Assembly: GCF_910588665.1 (NCBI RefSeq)
Contig: NZ_CAJUPR010000006.1
Location: forward strand, 94,933-158,932
DNA: 64,000 bases
Direction: 5' to 3'
Origin: an uncultured Brachyspira sp.
GTDB lineage: Bacteria > Spirochaetota > Brachyspiria > Brachyspirales > Brachyspiraceae
How positions within the stretch are numbered: the first letter of the stretch is position 1; each line of letters opens with the position of its first letter. The notes under the pieces were generated by a model. The model had not been told where the DNA came from. It searched no databases and was given only the letters and a program-made list of their open reading frames with translations. This document shows, piece by piece, positions 34,752 through 42,428 of the stretch. The translations under genes were made by a program, and so were the position numbers.

Positions 34752-36479
34752 GTGAATATAAATCAGTTAAAATATATCATAATACTAATCGCATCATATA
34801 CAATCGCATTGGGAAATAATTTAATTGATTTAAATACATTTAATGAATTAAATAAAAATACGAAAATTAATTTTATGCTTCAGACTAATGATAATAAATT
34901 AACTGTAAAAGCAAATATACCAGATAATTATTATGCATATCTTAAATCGGATACGGCAAATAAAATATTATTTTTTAACGGCAATAAAGAAATAAATACA
35001 ATATACCCTAAAGGAGAAAAATATCATAATGACATTATAATAAAAGGAGAGACTGAGTTTATATTAAAAGATATTAATATAAATAATATAATCTTTATAA
35101 AGGCATCATATCAATTATGTTCTGCAGAGAATAATATATGTTTAGCTCCTCAAAGCGAAATACTTTACGGAGATAAAATCAATATTGATAATTCGGATAA
35201 AAAACCAGAAAATGCAATCTCTATAGCAAACTCAATAAAAGAAAGCAATAATATATTTATAACATTAATTCTGATATTCTTATCGGGAGCGGCTTCCGTA
35301 CTTCTTCCATGTACTTATCCTTTGCTTTCCGTAACTGTATCTATTCTAGGAAGCAAGAATAATTTTTCAGATAATAAAAAATCAAGCGTCTCAGCTTCGT
35401 TTTTATTTGCTTTAGGAGTTATAACAACATATACGCTTTTAGGCTCCGTGGTTTCAGCAGCTGGATTTATTTTTAATAAGACAATTCTTTTCGGAAGCAT
35501 AGGATATAATCCCATAATATTAACTATTTTAGTGCTGCTGTTTTTATACTTTACATTTTCAATGGCAGGTTTTTATGAAATTAAATCTCCTAGTTTTTTT
35601 AAATCTGCAAAAAATAATGCATACTCTAAAAAAAATCAATCAATATTGCATAAATACATAATGGGACTTCTTGCAGGATTAACAGCCACCCCATGCGCAG
35701 CTCCTATAATAGCCGTTATTTTAGAAATAGGATTTCTAAATCCTATGTTTGCATCTCTTTATATGGCAGTTTATGCTTTGGGATTTTCTTCAGTTTTATT
35801 TATACTTGGTACATTTGCTTCAATACTTACTAAAATGCCTAAAGCTGGAAGCTGGATGATTTATGTTAAATATATTTTTACTTTATTAATGATAATAATA
35901 AGTTTCTACTATGCCGATATACTTTTCAAAGTTTTAGGATTTAATAATATAAGTTATATACTTGCTTCTTTAATGATAACAGTATTTGCATTAATAGTTT
36001 ACATAATAAAAAGAAAACATTATGCATTAAGCCTATTAGAAATAAAAATATTTACTTTCGTATTAATAATATCTCTATTATTTGGAAATATTTACGGATT
36101 TATAAAATCAAAAAATGAAAACTGCAATTTAATATCATATAGTAAAGCATTAACTCTTTCAAAACAAAACAATAAACCCATATTAATAGATTTCAAGGCC
36201 GTTTGGTGCGCTAACTGCTATGAACTTAAAGATAAAGTATTTGCCAATAAAGAACTTAAAAAGTTTATAGACGATAATTTTATTTTTACCGAAGCAGATG
36301 TTGATAAAGATAAAAATATTTCAGATGAATATAATATTAAATGGCTTCCTTGGATAATAGTAATTGACAGCAAGAAAAATATATTATATACCAAAAATTC
36401 ATTTTCAAGTTTTGATAATGATACGGCTTTAACTATAAAAAAAGACTTGGAGGAAATAATTTTAATTAATAAAAACTAA
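34752..36479 (+). CDS. dsbD: Thiol:disulfide interchange protein DsbD-like
   Basis: A 575-residue inner-membrane electron carrier from cytoplasmic thioredoxin to periplasmic proteins. It has all three parts: signal peptide and periplasmic domain with LCSAENNIC (about residues 1-160), a membrane domain with the reactive cysteines in LLPCTYPLLS and ATPCAAPII, and a C-terminal thioredoxin domain with FKAVWCANCYELKD. The start is a GTG at 34752 with no strong ribosome site, chosen because only it keeps the signal peptide. Confidence 0.92.
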   Translation: MNINQLKYIIILIASYTIALGNNLIDLNTFNELNKNTKINFMLQTNDNKLTVKANIPDNYYAYLKSDTANKILFFNGNKEINTIYPKGEKYHNDIIIKGETEFILKDININNIIFIKASYQLCSAENNICLAPQSEILYGDKINIDNSDKKPENAISIANSIKESNNIFITLILIFLSGAASVLLPCTYPLLSVTVSILGSKNNFSDNKKSSVSASFLFALGVITTYTLLGSVVSAAGFIFNKTILFGSIGYNPIILTILVLLFLYFTFSMAGFYEIKSPSFFKSAKNNAYSKKNQSILHKYIMGLLAGLTATPCAAPIIAVILEIGFLNPMFASLYMAVYALGFSSVLFILGTFASILTKMPKAGSWMIYVKYIFTLLMIIISFYYADILFKVLGFNNISYILASLMITVFALIVYIIKRKHYALSLLEIKIFTFVLIISLLFGNIYGFIKSKNENCNLISYSKALTLSKQNNKPILIDFKAVWCANCYELKDKVFANKELKKFIDDNFIFTEADVDKDKNISDEYNIKWLPWIIVIDSKKNILYTKNSFSSFDNDTALTIKKDLEEIILINKN

Positions 36480-36551
36480 ATGCTTTTATATTTTTATATA
36501 AAAAATAATTATAAAATCAAAGCTTTAATATATAATAATTTATTAAAAAAA

Positions 36552-37001
36552 TTAAATATCCTCTCCGTTTTCTATTTTTGCAATAAGCCCTACTCTTTTT
36601 GCATGTCTTCCGCCTTCATATTCAGCATCAAGCCATTCTTTAACTATCATCTTAGCCAAACCGACCCCGACAACTCTTGATCCGAATGCTATTATATTAG
36701 AATTATTATGCTGTTTAGAAAGCTTAGCGGAATAAGGCTCGCTGCATACAGCTGCTCTTATGCCTTTAACTTTATTTGCAGATAATGATATTCCTATTCC
36801 AGTACCGCATATCAAAACGCCGCCTTCATATCTTCCTGCTGCAACTTCATCTGCAACTTTTTTTCCGTATATAGGATAATCGGAACTTTCCGAAGTGTAA
36901 GCTCCAAAATCTTTTATTTCATGTCCCAATTCTTCTAAATATTTTATTATCTCTCTTTTTAACTCTAAAGCGCTGTGATCACACCCTACAGCTATTTTCA
37001 T
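36552..37001 (-). CDS. rpiB: Ribose-5-phosphate isomerase B
   Basis: A 149-residue sugar-phosphate isomerase interconverting ribose-5-phosphate and ribulose-5-phosphate. Seen: KIAVGCDHSALELKREI, ESSDYPIYGKKVA, GGVLICGTGIGISLSANKVKGIRAA with the catalytic Cys, and HNNSNIIAFGSRVVG. The closely related allose-6-phosphate or galactose-6-phosphate isomerases cannot be excluded, but RpiB fits best. Single gene with its own promoter, convergent with dsbD. Confidence 0.94.
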   Translation of the reverse strand: MKIAVGCDHSALELKREIIKYLEELGHEIKDFGAYTSESSDYPIYGKKVADEVAAGRYEGGVLICGTGIGISLSANKVKGIRAAVCSEPYSAKLSKQHNNSNIIAFGSRVVGVGLAKMIVKEWLDAEYEGGRHAKRVGLIAKIENGEDI

Positions 37002-37031
37002 AAACCATTTTTCCTTTTAATAATTTGCTAT

Positions 37032-37059
37032 ATTATAATACATTTAAAAGTAAATACAA
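37032..37059 (-). promoter_or_regulatory. Promoter of rpiB
   Basis: Minus strand: TTGTAT (37054-37059), 16-bp spacer, TATAAT (37032-37037). Confidence 0.55.
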
Positions 37060-37110
37060 CTTATTAATATATATTCCGCATATAAAAATAAATACAGTTT
37101 TTAATAATAA

Positions 37111-37172
37111 AAAAAGTTTTAATATTTCTGCAAATTAAAGTCTGCATAAATATATAAGCTATAAAACTTTTT
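37111..37172 (-). terminator. Long hairpin terminator after the HTH gene
   Basis: Perfect 11-bp outer stem AAAAAGTTTTA / TAAAACTTTTT enclosing a second near-perfect stem (ATATTTCTGCA with TGCATAAATAT, one mismatch). Located 50 bp past the stop codon and followed by T-rich sequence on the minus strand. Confidence 0.6.
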
Positions 37173-37221
37173 ATTTTTTAAATAGTAAAAAATAATTAAA
37201 TTATTTATGATATAAATTAAT

Positions 37222-37641
37222 CTATATATTCTTTAAATCTTTTATTATAATATCTATATTTGTAAGCTGCAAAGCAGAATAATTTTTTAATTTATTAGCT
37301 ATATGCAAAAGCTTTTTTGTCTTTTCTATATGATCATAACTGAATAATACAGCTATAGGAATATTTAAAGATTTAGCTATTTTATTCAAATTTATAATAG
37401 ATATGTTTCTCTTTCCAACCTCCACGCTTTGCAGATATTTATCTGATATTCCTGACATCTTTGCTATTTCAGATATTGTTTTCATTTGAGATTTTCTTAT
37501 GGCTCTTATATTCTTTCCTACAAAAGATATAAACTTATCATCATCTATTGATATTTCTTTATTATTTTTATTATCTTCTTTATATTCTCTTATAATTTTA
37601 TTATAAAAAGGCTTCTTCAAATTAGTAGTAAGCATACTCAA
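37222..37641 (-). CDS. XRE-family helix-turn-helix protein
   Basis: A 139-residue protein with a central HTH of the Cro/CI type at about residues 30-90: FVGKNIRAIRKSQMKTISEIAKMSGISDKYLQSVEVGKRNISIINLNKIAKSLNIPIAVLF. The N-terminal 30 residues are basic and Asn-rich, the C-terminal part helical. It is a DNA-binding regulator whose targets are unknown. It starts 5 bp after radC, and the pair looks like a single transcript. No phage gene adjoins. Confidence 0.88.
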   Translation of the reverse strand: MSMLTTNLKKPFYNKIIREYKEDNKNNKEISIDDDKFISFVGKNIRAIRKSQMKTISEIAKMSGISDKYLQSVEVGKRNISIINLNKIAKSLNIPIAVLFSYDHIEKTKKLLHIANKLKNYSALQLTNIDIIIKDLKNI

Positions 37642-37646
37642 TCCTC

Positions 37647-38321
37647 CTAATTATATCTATATTTATCAAACATACCATCTTCCTTAAAACTATAAAAAGA
37701 ATTTCCAGCAATTATAATATGATCAAGCATTTTTACATCAACCATTATAAACGCTTTATATAAAACCTTTGTAATTTCAATATCCTCTTTAGAAGGCTTT
37801 GATATGCCTGAAGGATGATTATGAGCTATAATAACATAGCTGGATCCAAGAGATAAAGACTTCTCTACTAAATCTCTGGGATATATAGTGGCAGAATCTA
37901 TTGTTCCCCTGAATATATGATTCATAGATATAAATCTTTTATTCATATCTAAGCAGATTATAGAAAAAGTTTCAAATTTAAGATTTCCTAATTTTATTAT
38001 AAGATAATTAATTAAATCTTTTTTCTTAATATGCGGAGAATCATATTTCAAACTGCTTAATAAATAATACTCCAAAATTAGCGGAATGCTTTTTATTAAA
38101 TTAATTTTTTTTGTATTAAGCCCTTTTATTTTTAAAAGCTCATTTTCCGAAGCATTAACTATATTATGCAGATTATAGAATTTATAATACAGCTTTTCCA
38201 CTATAGTGCTTGCTTTCTCCGAAGATATTCCATTTGATATAATAGAAGCTAATATTTGTTTTTCCTTTATAATATCGGCATTACTATTATCATCATTAAA
38301 AAAATCATTATACATACGCAT
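37647..38321 (-). CDS. radC: RadC-family (JAB/MPN domain) protein
   Basis: A 224-residue protein. Residues 1-90 have helix-hairpin-helix character (ASENELLKIKGLNTKKINLIKSI). Residues about 105-222 form the RadC MPN domain with the metal motif HNHPSGISKPSKED and DHIIIAGNSFYSFKEDGM. Family members look like JAMM metalloproteases, but their true activity and link to DNA repair are unproven. Complete length. Start ATG at 38321 behind GAGGAAATGCGT; an ATG 2 codons later is possible. Confidence 0.92.
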   Translation of the reverse strand: MRMYNDFFNDDNSNADIIKEKQILASIISNGISSEKASTIVEKLYYKFYNLHNIVNASENELLKIKGLNTKKINLIKSIPLILEYYLLSSLKYDSPHIKKKDLINYLIIKLGNLKFETFSIICLDMNKRFISMNHIFRGTIDSATIYPRDLVEKSLSLGSSYVIIAHNHPSGISKPSKEDIEITKVLYKAFIMVDVKMLDHIIIAGNSFYSFKEDGMFDKYRYN

Positions 38322-38642
38322 TTCCTCAATAATTATAGTATAGCTTTAGTTAAACAAATTATTTAAATAAAATAAGCCATTTATTAAAGAAAATAAACAG
38401 TATATAATTAACTTTTTATAATTTTTTACAAAAAACTATAAAATTAATATTCAAGATTATATATTAATTTTATCATACATTATGTATTAAATATATATAT
38501 AAACTTTACTCAATTATTATGAATTATATCAAGAGTGTATAATGCAGAAAAAATCCCACATAATTTAAATATTCATCTTGAAAAATACTTTATATGCTTA
38601 TATTTTAATACATGGGATTTAAAAGCTGATTTTTATTTTTTA
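38322..38642. other. 321-bp intergenic region
   Basis: It contains a long inverted repeat at 38551-38620 and otherwise AT-rich sequence. TATACT and TATAAT boxes near 38333-38345 on the minus strand may serve radC but lack a good -35. No ORF with a ribosome site is seen. Confidence 0.5.
38551..38620 (-). terminator. Terminator-like inverted repeat after a lipoprotein gene
   Basis: On the minus strand AAATCCCA (38613-38620) pairs with TGGGATTT (38551-38558), followed by a T run. The 54-base loop is unusually long; the site begins 22 bp past the stop codon. Confidence 0.5.
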
Positions 38643-39533
38643 CTATTTTATAGGCAGATAAGGAGATCGTCCTGCAAAACCATAATCGGCAATTTTTCTA
38701 GTTAAATCGGAAGGATTACCGTCAAGTCTCGGCGCATATCTCTTATTATTGCCTATAGAATCCAAACACCATTTATATATTTCAATTTCTCCGTTAGGCT
38801 TTACTATTCCCACAGGATCATATTCATAAAAATAAGAAAGTCCGCTGACTGCAAACTTTATCTGGCTGTTTAAGTTTTCACTGCCTGCACTGGCTTCCCA
38901 TCCTAATTCCACAGCGCCCCATTCTAAAGGTGCAGGTATTCCAAGTATTTTTTTCCATTTAGTAGGAACAGCAAATGCAAATACAAGCTTTGAATAACTG
39001 TCTATAGCTATCAGATAATTATCGGTATTAAGTCCAGCACTTCCTGTAAATCTATAAAACCAAAATCTCTTTAATCTATCGCTTTTATTATATGAACTTT
39101 CAGAACCGAAAGCAGGATTCATATTCTTATACATATAATATTTTACTTTACTTACATTAAATCCTGCAGCTTTTGTATTTGTACCGTTATAATAATATTC
39201 ATTTCTGTATATGTCACCCGATTTCCAAGTATCATCTTTTATCAGCATATATTTAGGTCTGTTCTTCAAATCAAAAGAGGCTGCTATTACATACTCATTA
39301 TCAAGATCAAGACTAAAACCTCTGTAATTAGGATCATTCCAATCGCCCGTTTTGAAAGGATCTTTCTTAGGATCTAAAATACCCTCTTCTCCGATATCAG
39401 GCTCTTCAGTTCCGTTTTCTTCTCTGTCGGTATTCATTTGCTGATAATAATATCTCGGATTTAAATAACTTCCGCAGGTATCAAACAATACTGACAGTAT
39501 TATAATAAATAAAATATTTCTAATAAAAGGCAT
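38643..39533 (-). CDS. Lipoprotein, short paralogue
   Basis: A 296-residue lipoprotein; signal peptide with the probable lipid Cys20 (LFDTCGSYLNPRYYYQ). It shares with the protein at 45654-47171 the blocks NPxYYYxxxN, DPFKxGxWNxxNYxGxxxD, a Lys/Trp-rich segment, a RxxRFxFYxxxG block, and YEYDPxGxVxxxGxxxxY. The family is not known to me; only this N-terminal module is present here. The role is probably envelope structure, but nothing catalytic is visible. Single gene. Confidence 0.72.
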   Translation of the reverse strand: MPFIRNILFIIILSVLFDTCGSYLNPRYYYQQMNTDREENGTEEPDIGEEGILDPKKDPFKTGDWNDPNYRGFSLDLDNEYVIAASFDLKNRPKYMLIKDDTWKSGDIYRNEYYYNGTNTKAAGFNVSKVKYYMYKNMNPAFGSESSYNKSDRLKRFWFYRFTGSAGLNTDNYLIAIDSYSKLVFAFAVPTKWKKILGIPAPLEWGAVELGWEASAGSENLNSQIKFAVSGLSYFYEYDPVGIVKPNGEIEIYKWCLDSIGNNKRYAPRLDGNPSDLTRKIADYGFAGRSPYLPIK

Positions 39534-39660
39534 ATTCTTAATATATAATTTCTGATTAAATTAAGCATACTAATAAAACAATGCCTATATCAAAAATATA
39601 AAAATTTTATGATATAATTAAATAAAAATATTATATATAAAAAATATACCGTTTGCAAAA

Positions 39661-42138
39661 CTATATAATACCCGCAATTCTTCCTGCTATTTGATAAAAA
39701 ATAAAACTAACTGCCCAAGCAACTACCAATGTATAAATCATTAAGAAAGGTATCCATTTCTTACCTATCTCAGAGCCTATAACACCTACAGCAGCAAAGC
39801 AAGGGAAGTATAACAGTACAAAGAGCAATAAAGTATATGCTACCACAGGATTAAATACAATGTCATTTTGTAATGATTCTGTAAGTACTGCTTCATCACC
39901 GTCTTCTATAGATTTTATTTGAGCTATTGTAGATACAAGCACCTCTTTTGCAGCTCCTCCAGCTACAAGTCCAATTCCTATTCGCCAATCAAATCCTAAA
40001 GGCTTTAATACAGGCTCTATAAATGTTCCTATTTTACCAGCATAGCTATGTTTTAAACCTTCAGAAGCCATTAATCTATCATACTCAGTATTTACTATTT
40101 CTTCATCATTGACATCTAAACCTTGAGAAACTGCCAATTCTTTAGCTTCCTGCATAAGTTTGATATTATCATCTTCAGCAGGTATATACTGAGGGAATGT
40201 CATTAATGCCCATATTATTACGGATGCGGCAAATACATAAGTACCTGCTTTCTTAATATACATAAATCCTCTGTCGAACATATGTCTTAATACGGTCTTA
40301 GCTCTGGGAATTCTATACGGGGGAAGCTCCATTACAAATGGAGTTTCTTCTCCTTTAAAAAATGCTCTCCTAAATATGAATGCCATTACAAATGCCATCA
40401 ATACACCTATTATATATATACTAAACATAATTGAAGGAGCAATTTTTGGAGAAAAGAAAGCGCCTATAAGAAGAACATAAACTGGAAGTCTGGCTCCGCA
40501 GCTCATAAATGTAGTTATTAAAACCGTTACAATTCTGTCTTTTTTACTCCTAAGCGTGCGTGCTGACATTACGGCAGGAATGGTGCATCCGAAGCCTAGA
40601 AAAAGAGGTATAAATGACTGACCATGCAAACCTAATTTATGCATTATTTTATCCATTAAAAAAGCCGCTCTTGCCATATAGCCTGAATCTTCTAAAAATG
40701 AAATACCTGTAAATAGTATCAGCACAAGAGGAAGAAAGGAAAGTACAGAGCCTACGCCTCCTATAACACCGTCTACAATAACGGACTGCATCAAACTGCC
40801 GTCTGGAAGAAGCCTGCCTGCAAGGTTGGATAATCCTTCTATACCAATTTCAAACCATTTCTGAGGATATGCCCCAACTGTAAATGTTATTTTAAATATA
40901 AGCCATAATACAATCAAAAATATCGGAAGACCAAGCCATTTATTTAAAAATATTATATCGGCAGCCTCAGTAAAATTAAATGCCTGTATATTGTCTTTAT
41001 GTACAGCTTCCTGCAAAGCTCCTCTTATATACGAATATCTTTTATCAGCCATTACAGAATCGGTTTTAGTATTCATAGAGGCTTCCAATTTAATTATTTC
41101 ATTATTTAAAGCTTCTATTACCTCCCCGCCGTTATTACATTGTCTTCTTATGGAATGAATGGCTCTTTCATCTTTTTCTAAAGCCTTAATGGCAAGCCAT
41201 CTTTTATGCAAACCGCTTATATCTCCCTGCATCTTATCTGTAATTACTTTTATGGATTCTTCTGCCTCTTCGCCGTATCTTATAGCAGAGTCTTTGACTA
41301 ATTTGTTTCCAGATTTATAAAGCTCCTCTATTTTATCCAATATCATAATAACACTTTCATATTTATTTCCATGAACTTTTATAACAGGAAATTTAAATAA
41401 TTCAGTTAGATTTTTCTCATCAATTTTTATTCCGTTTTTTTCTGCATACTCATACATATTAAGCACGCATATTATAGGTATGCCCAACTCTACAAGCTGA
41501 AAAGTAAGATAAAGATTCCTTTCCAAATTTGTAGCGTCTATAACATTTATAACAAAATCGGGCTTTTCATTAAGAAGAACATCGCATGCCACAACCTCAT
41601 CTTGAGAATATGCACTTAAGCTGTACACCCCCGGTAAATCTATCAAATCATAAGTATAGCCGTTATATATGATATCAGCCTGTCTTTTTTCAACAGTTAC
41701 TCCGGGATAATTTGCTACTTTATAATTAGCACCCGTTAAAGCATTAAATATAGTTGTTTTACCCGAATTAGGATTGCCTGCTATTGCTACTTTAAATTTT
41801 ATATTATTAGAAGGAACTTTTATCTTTTTAGCTATACTATTTTTATCTTCCACAAATATATCTTCAGTATTTATTTCTTTATATTCAATAGTTTTTCTTT
41901 TTTTTATATCAATATTGAATCTATCAACTTCTATTCCGTCAGCTTCAGATTTTCTCAAAGAAATTTCATAATCCATTATATGTACTTGTATAGGATCTCC
42001 GAGAGGCGCTTTTCTCACAACCCAGCCCTTAGTTCCCGGAGTAAATCCCATTTCTATAATTCTCTGTCTTATTTCTCCGTCAGTTGACACCTTATCAACA
42101 ATAAAACCTTCCTCAATATCCAATTCAGTTAATTTCAT
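39661..42138 (-). CDS. feoB: FeoA-FeoB fusion ferrous iron transporter
   Basis: An 825-residue inner-membrane Fe2+ transporter. Residues 1-75 are a FeoA SH3-like domain (IIEMGFTPGTKGWVVRKAPLGDPIQ). The FeoB G domain follows: GNPNSGKTTIFNALTGA (G1), VEKRQ, DLPGVYSLSAYS (G3), and a G4 read as NMYE where NxxD is usual. The membrane part has paired Gate motifs: SVLSFLPLVLILF, FLGFGCTIPAVMSARTL, RLPVYVLLIGAFF and a C-terminal VAGGAAKEVLVST. The gene stands alone, without FeoC, behind a promoter overlapped by a tandem dyad repeat. Confidence 0.94.
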   Translation of the reverse strand: MKLTELDIEEGFIVDKVSTDGEIRQRIIEMGFTPGTKGWVVRKAPLGDPIQVHIMDYEISLRKSEADGIEVDRFNIDIKKRKTIEYKEINTEDIFVEDKNSIAKKIKVPSNNIKFKVAIAGNPNSGKTTIFNALTGANYKVANYPGVTVEKRQADIIYNGYTYDLIDLPGVYSLSAYSQDEVVACDVLLNEKPDFVINVIDATNLERNLYLTFQLVELGIPIICVLNMYEYAEKNGIKIDEKNLTELFKFPVIKVHGNKYESVIMILDKIEELYKSGNKLVKDSAIRYGEEAEESIKVITDKMQGDISGLHKRWLAIKALEKDERAIHSIRRQCNNGGEVIEALNNEIIKLEASMNTKTDSVMADKRYSYIRGALQEAVHKDNIQAFNFTEAADIIFLNKWLGLPIFLIVLWLIFKITFTVGAYPQKWFEIGIEGLSNLAGRLLPDGSLMQSVIVDGVIGGVGSVLSFLPLVLILFTGISFLEDSGYMARAAFLMDKIMHKLGLHGQSFIPLFLGFGCTIPAVMSARTLRSKKDRIVTVLITTFMSCGARLPVYVLLIGAFFSPKIAPSIMFSIYIIGVLMAFVMAFIFRRAFFKGEETPFVMELPPYRIPRAKTVLRHMFDRGFMYIKKAGTYVFAASVIIWALMTFPQYIPAEDDNIKLMQEAKELAVSQGLDVNDEEIVNTEYDRLMASEGLKHSYAGKIGTFIEPVLKPLGFDWRIGIGLVAGGAAKEVLVSTIAQIKSIEDGDEAVLTESLQNDIVFNPVVAYTLLLFVLLYFPCFAAVGVIGSEIGKKWIPFLMIYTLVVAWAVSFIFYQIAGRIAGII

Positions 42139-42179
42139 AAATCTCCCCTTAAAAATAAAAAATTAATATATATATAATA

Positions 42180-42221
42180 ATGTTTGTATATTCTAACATT
42201 ATGTTTGTATATTCTAACATT
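42180..42221 (-). promoter_or_regulatory. Tandem dyad operator in the feoB promoter
   Basis: Two perfect 21-bp direct repeats (42180-42200, 42201-42221). Each carries ATGTT-N10-AACAT. The promoter-distal copy covers the -10 box and the other lies at about +1 to +20, the layout of a repressor site. The same dyad occurs before the TroA-like gene (57593-57612). Confidence 0.7.
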
Positions 42222-42238
42222 TTATATATTTTTGTCAA
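42211..42238 (-). promoter_or_regulatory. Promoter of feoB
   Basis: Minus strand: TTGACA (42233-42238), 16-bp spacer, TAGAAT (42211-42216), the latter inside the dyad. Confidence 0.6.
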
Positions 42239-42428
42239 TAGAAAACAATTAATTTTAATGCCCGCCTGCACAAAAATAGGATTATTTTTATATTTAAAAA
42301 TATATACATTTTCTGCTTTATTATATTTACATTTTATGTTATTATTGAGTTTTATTATACAAAATTTTAATTATTTATTTAGGTTAATATCATAATACAA
42401 TTTTCACTTTTAAGGAGATTTATATCTG

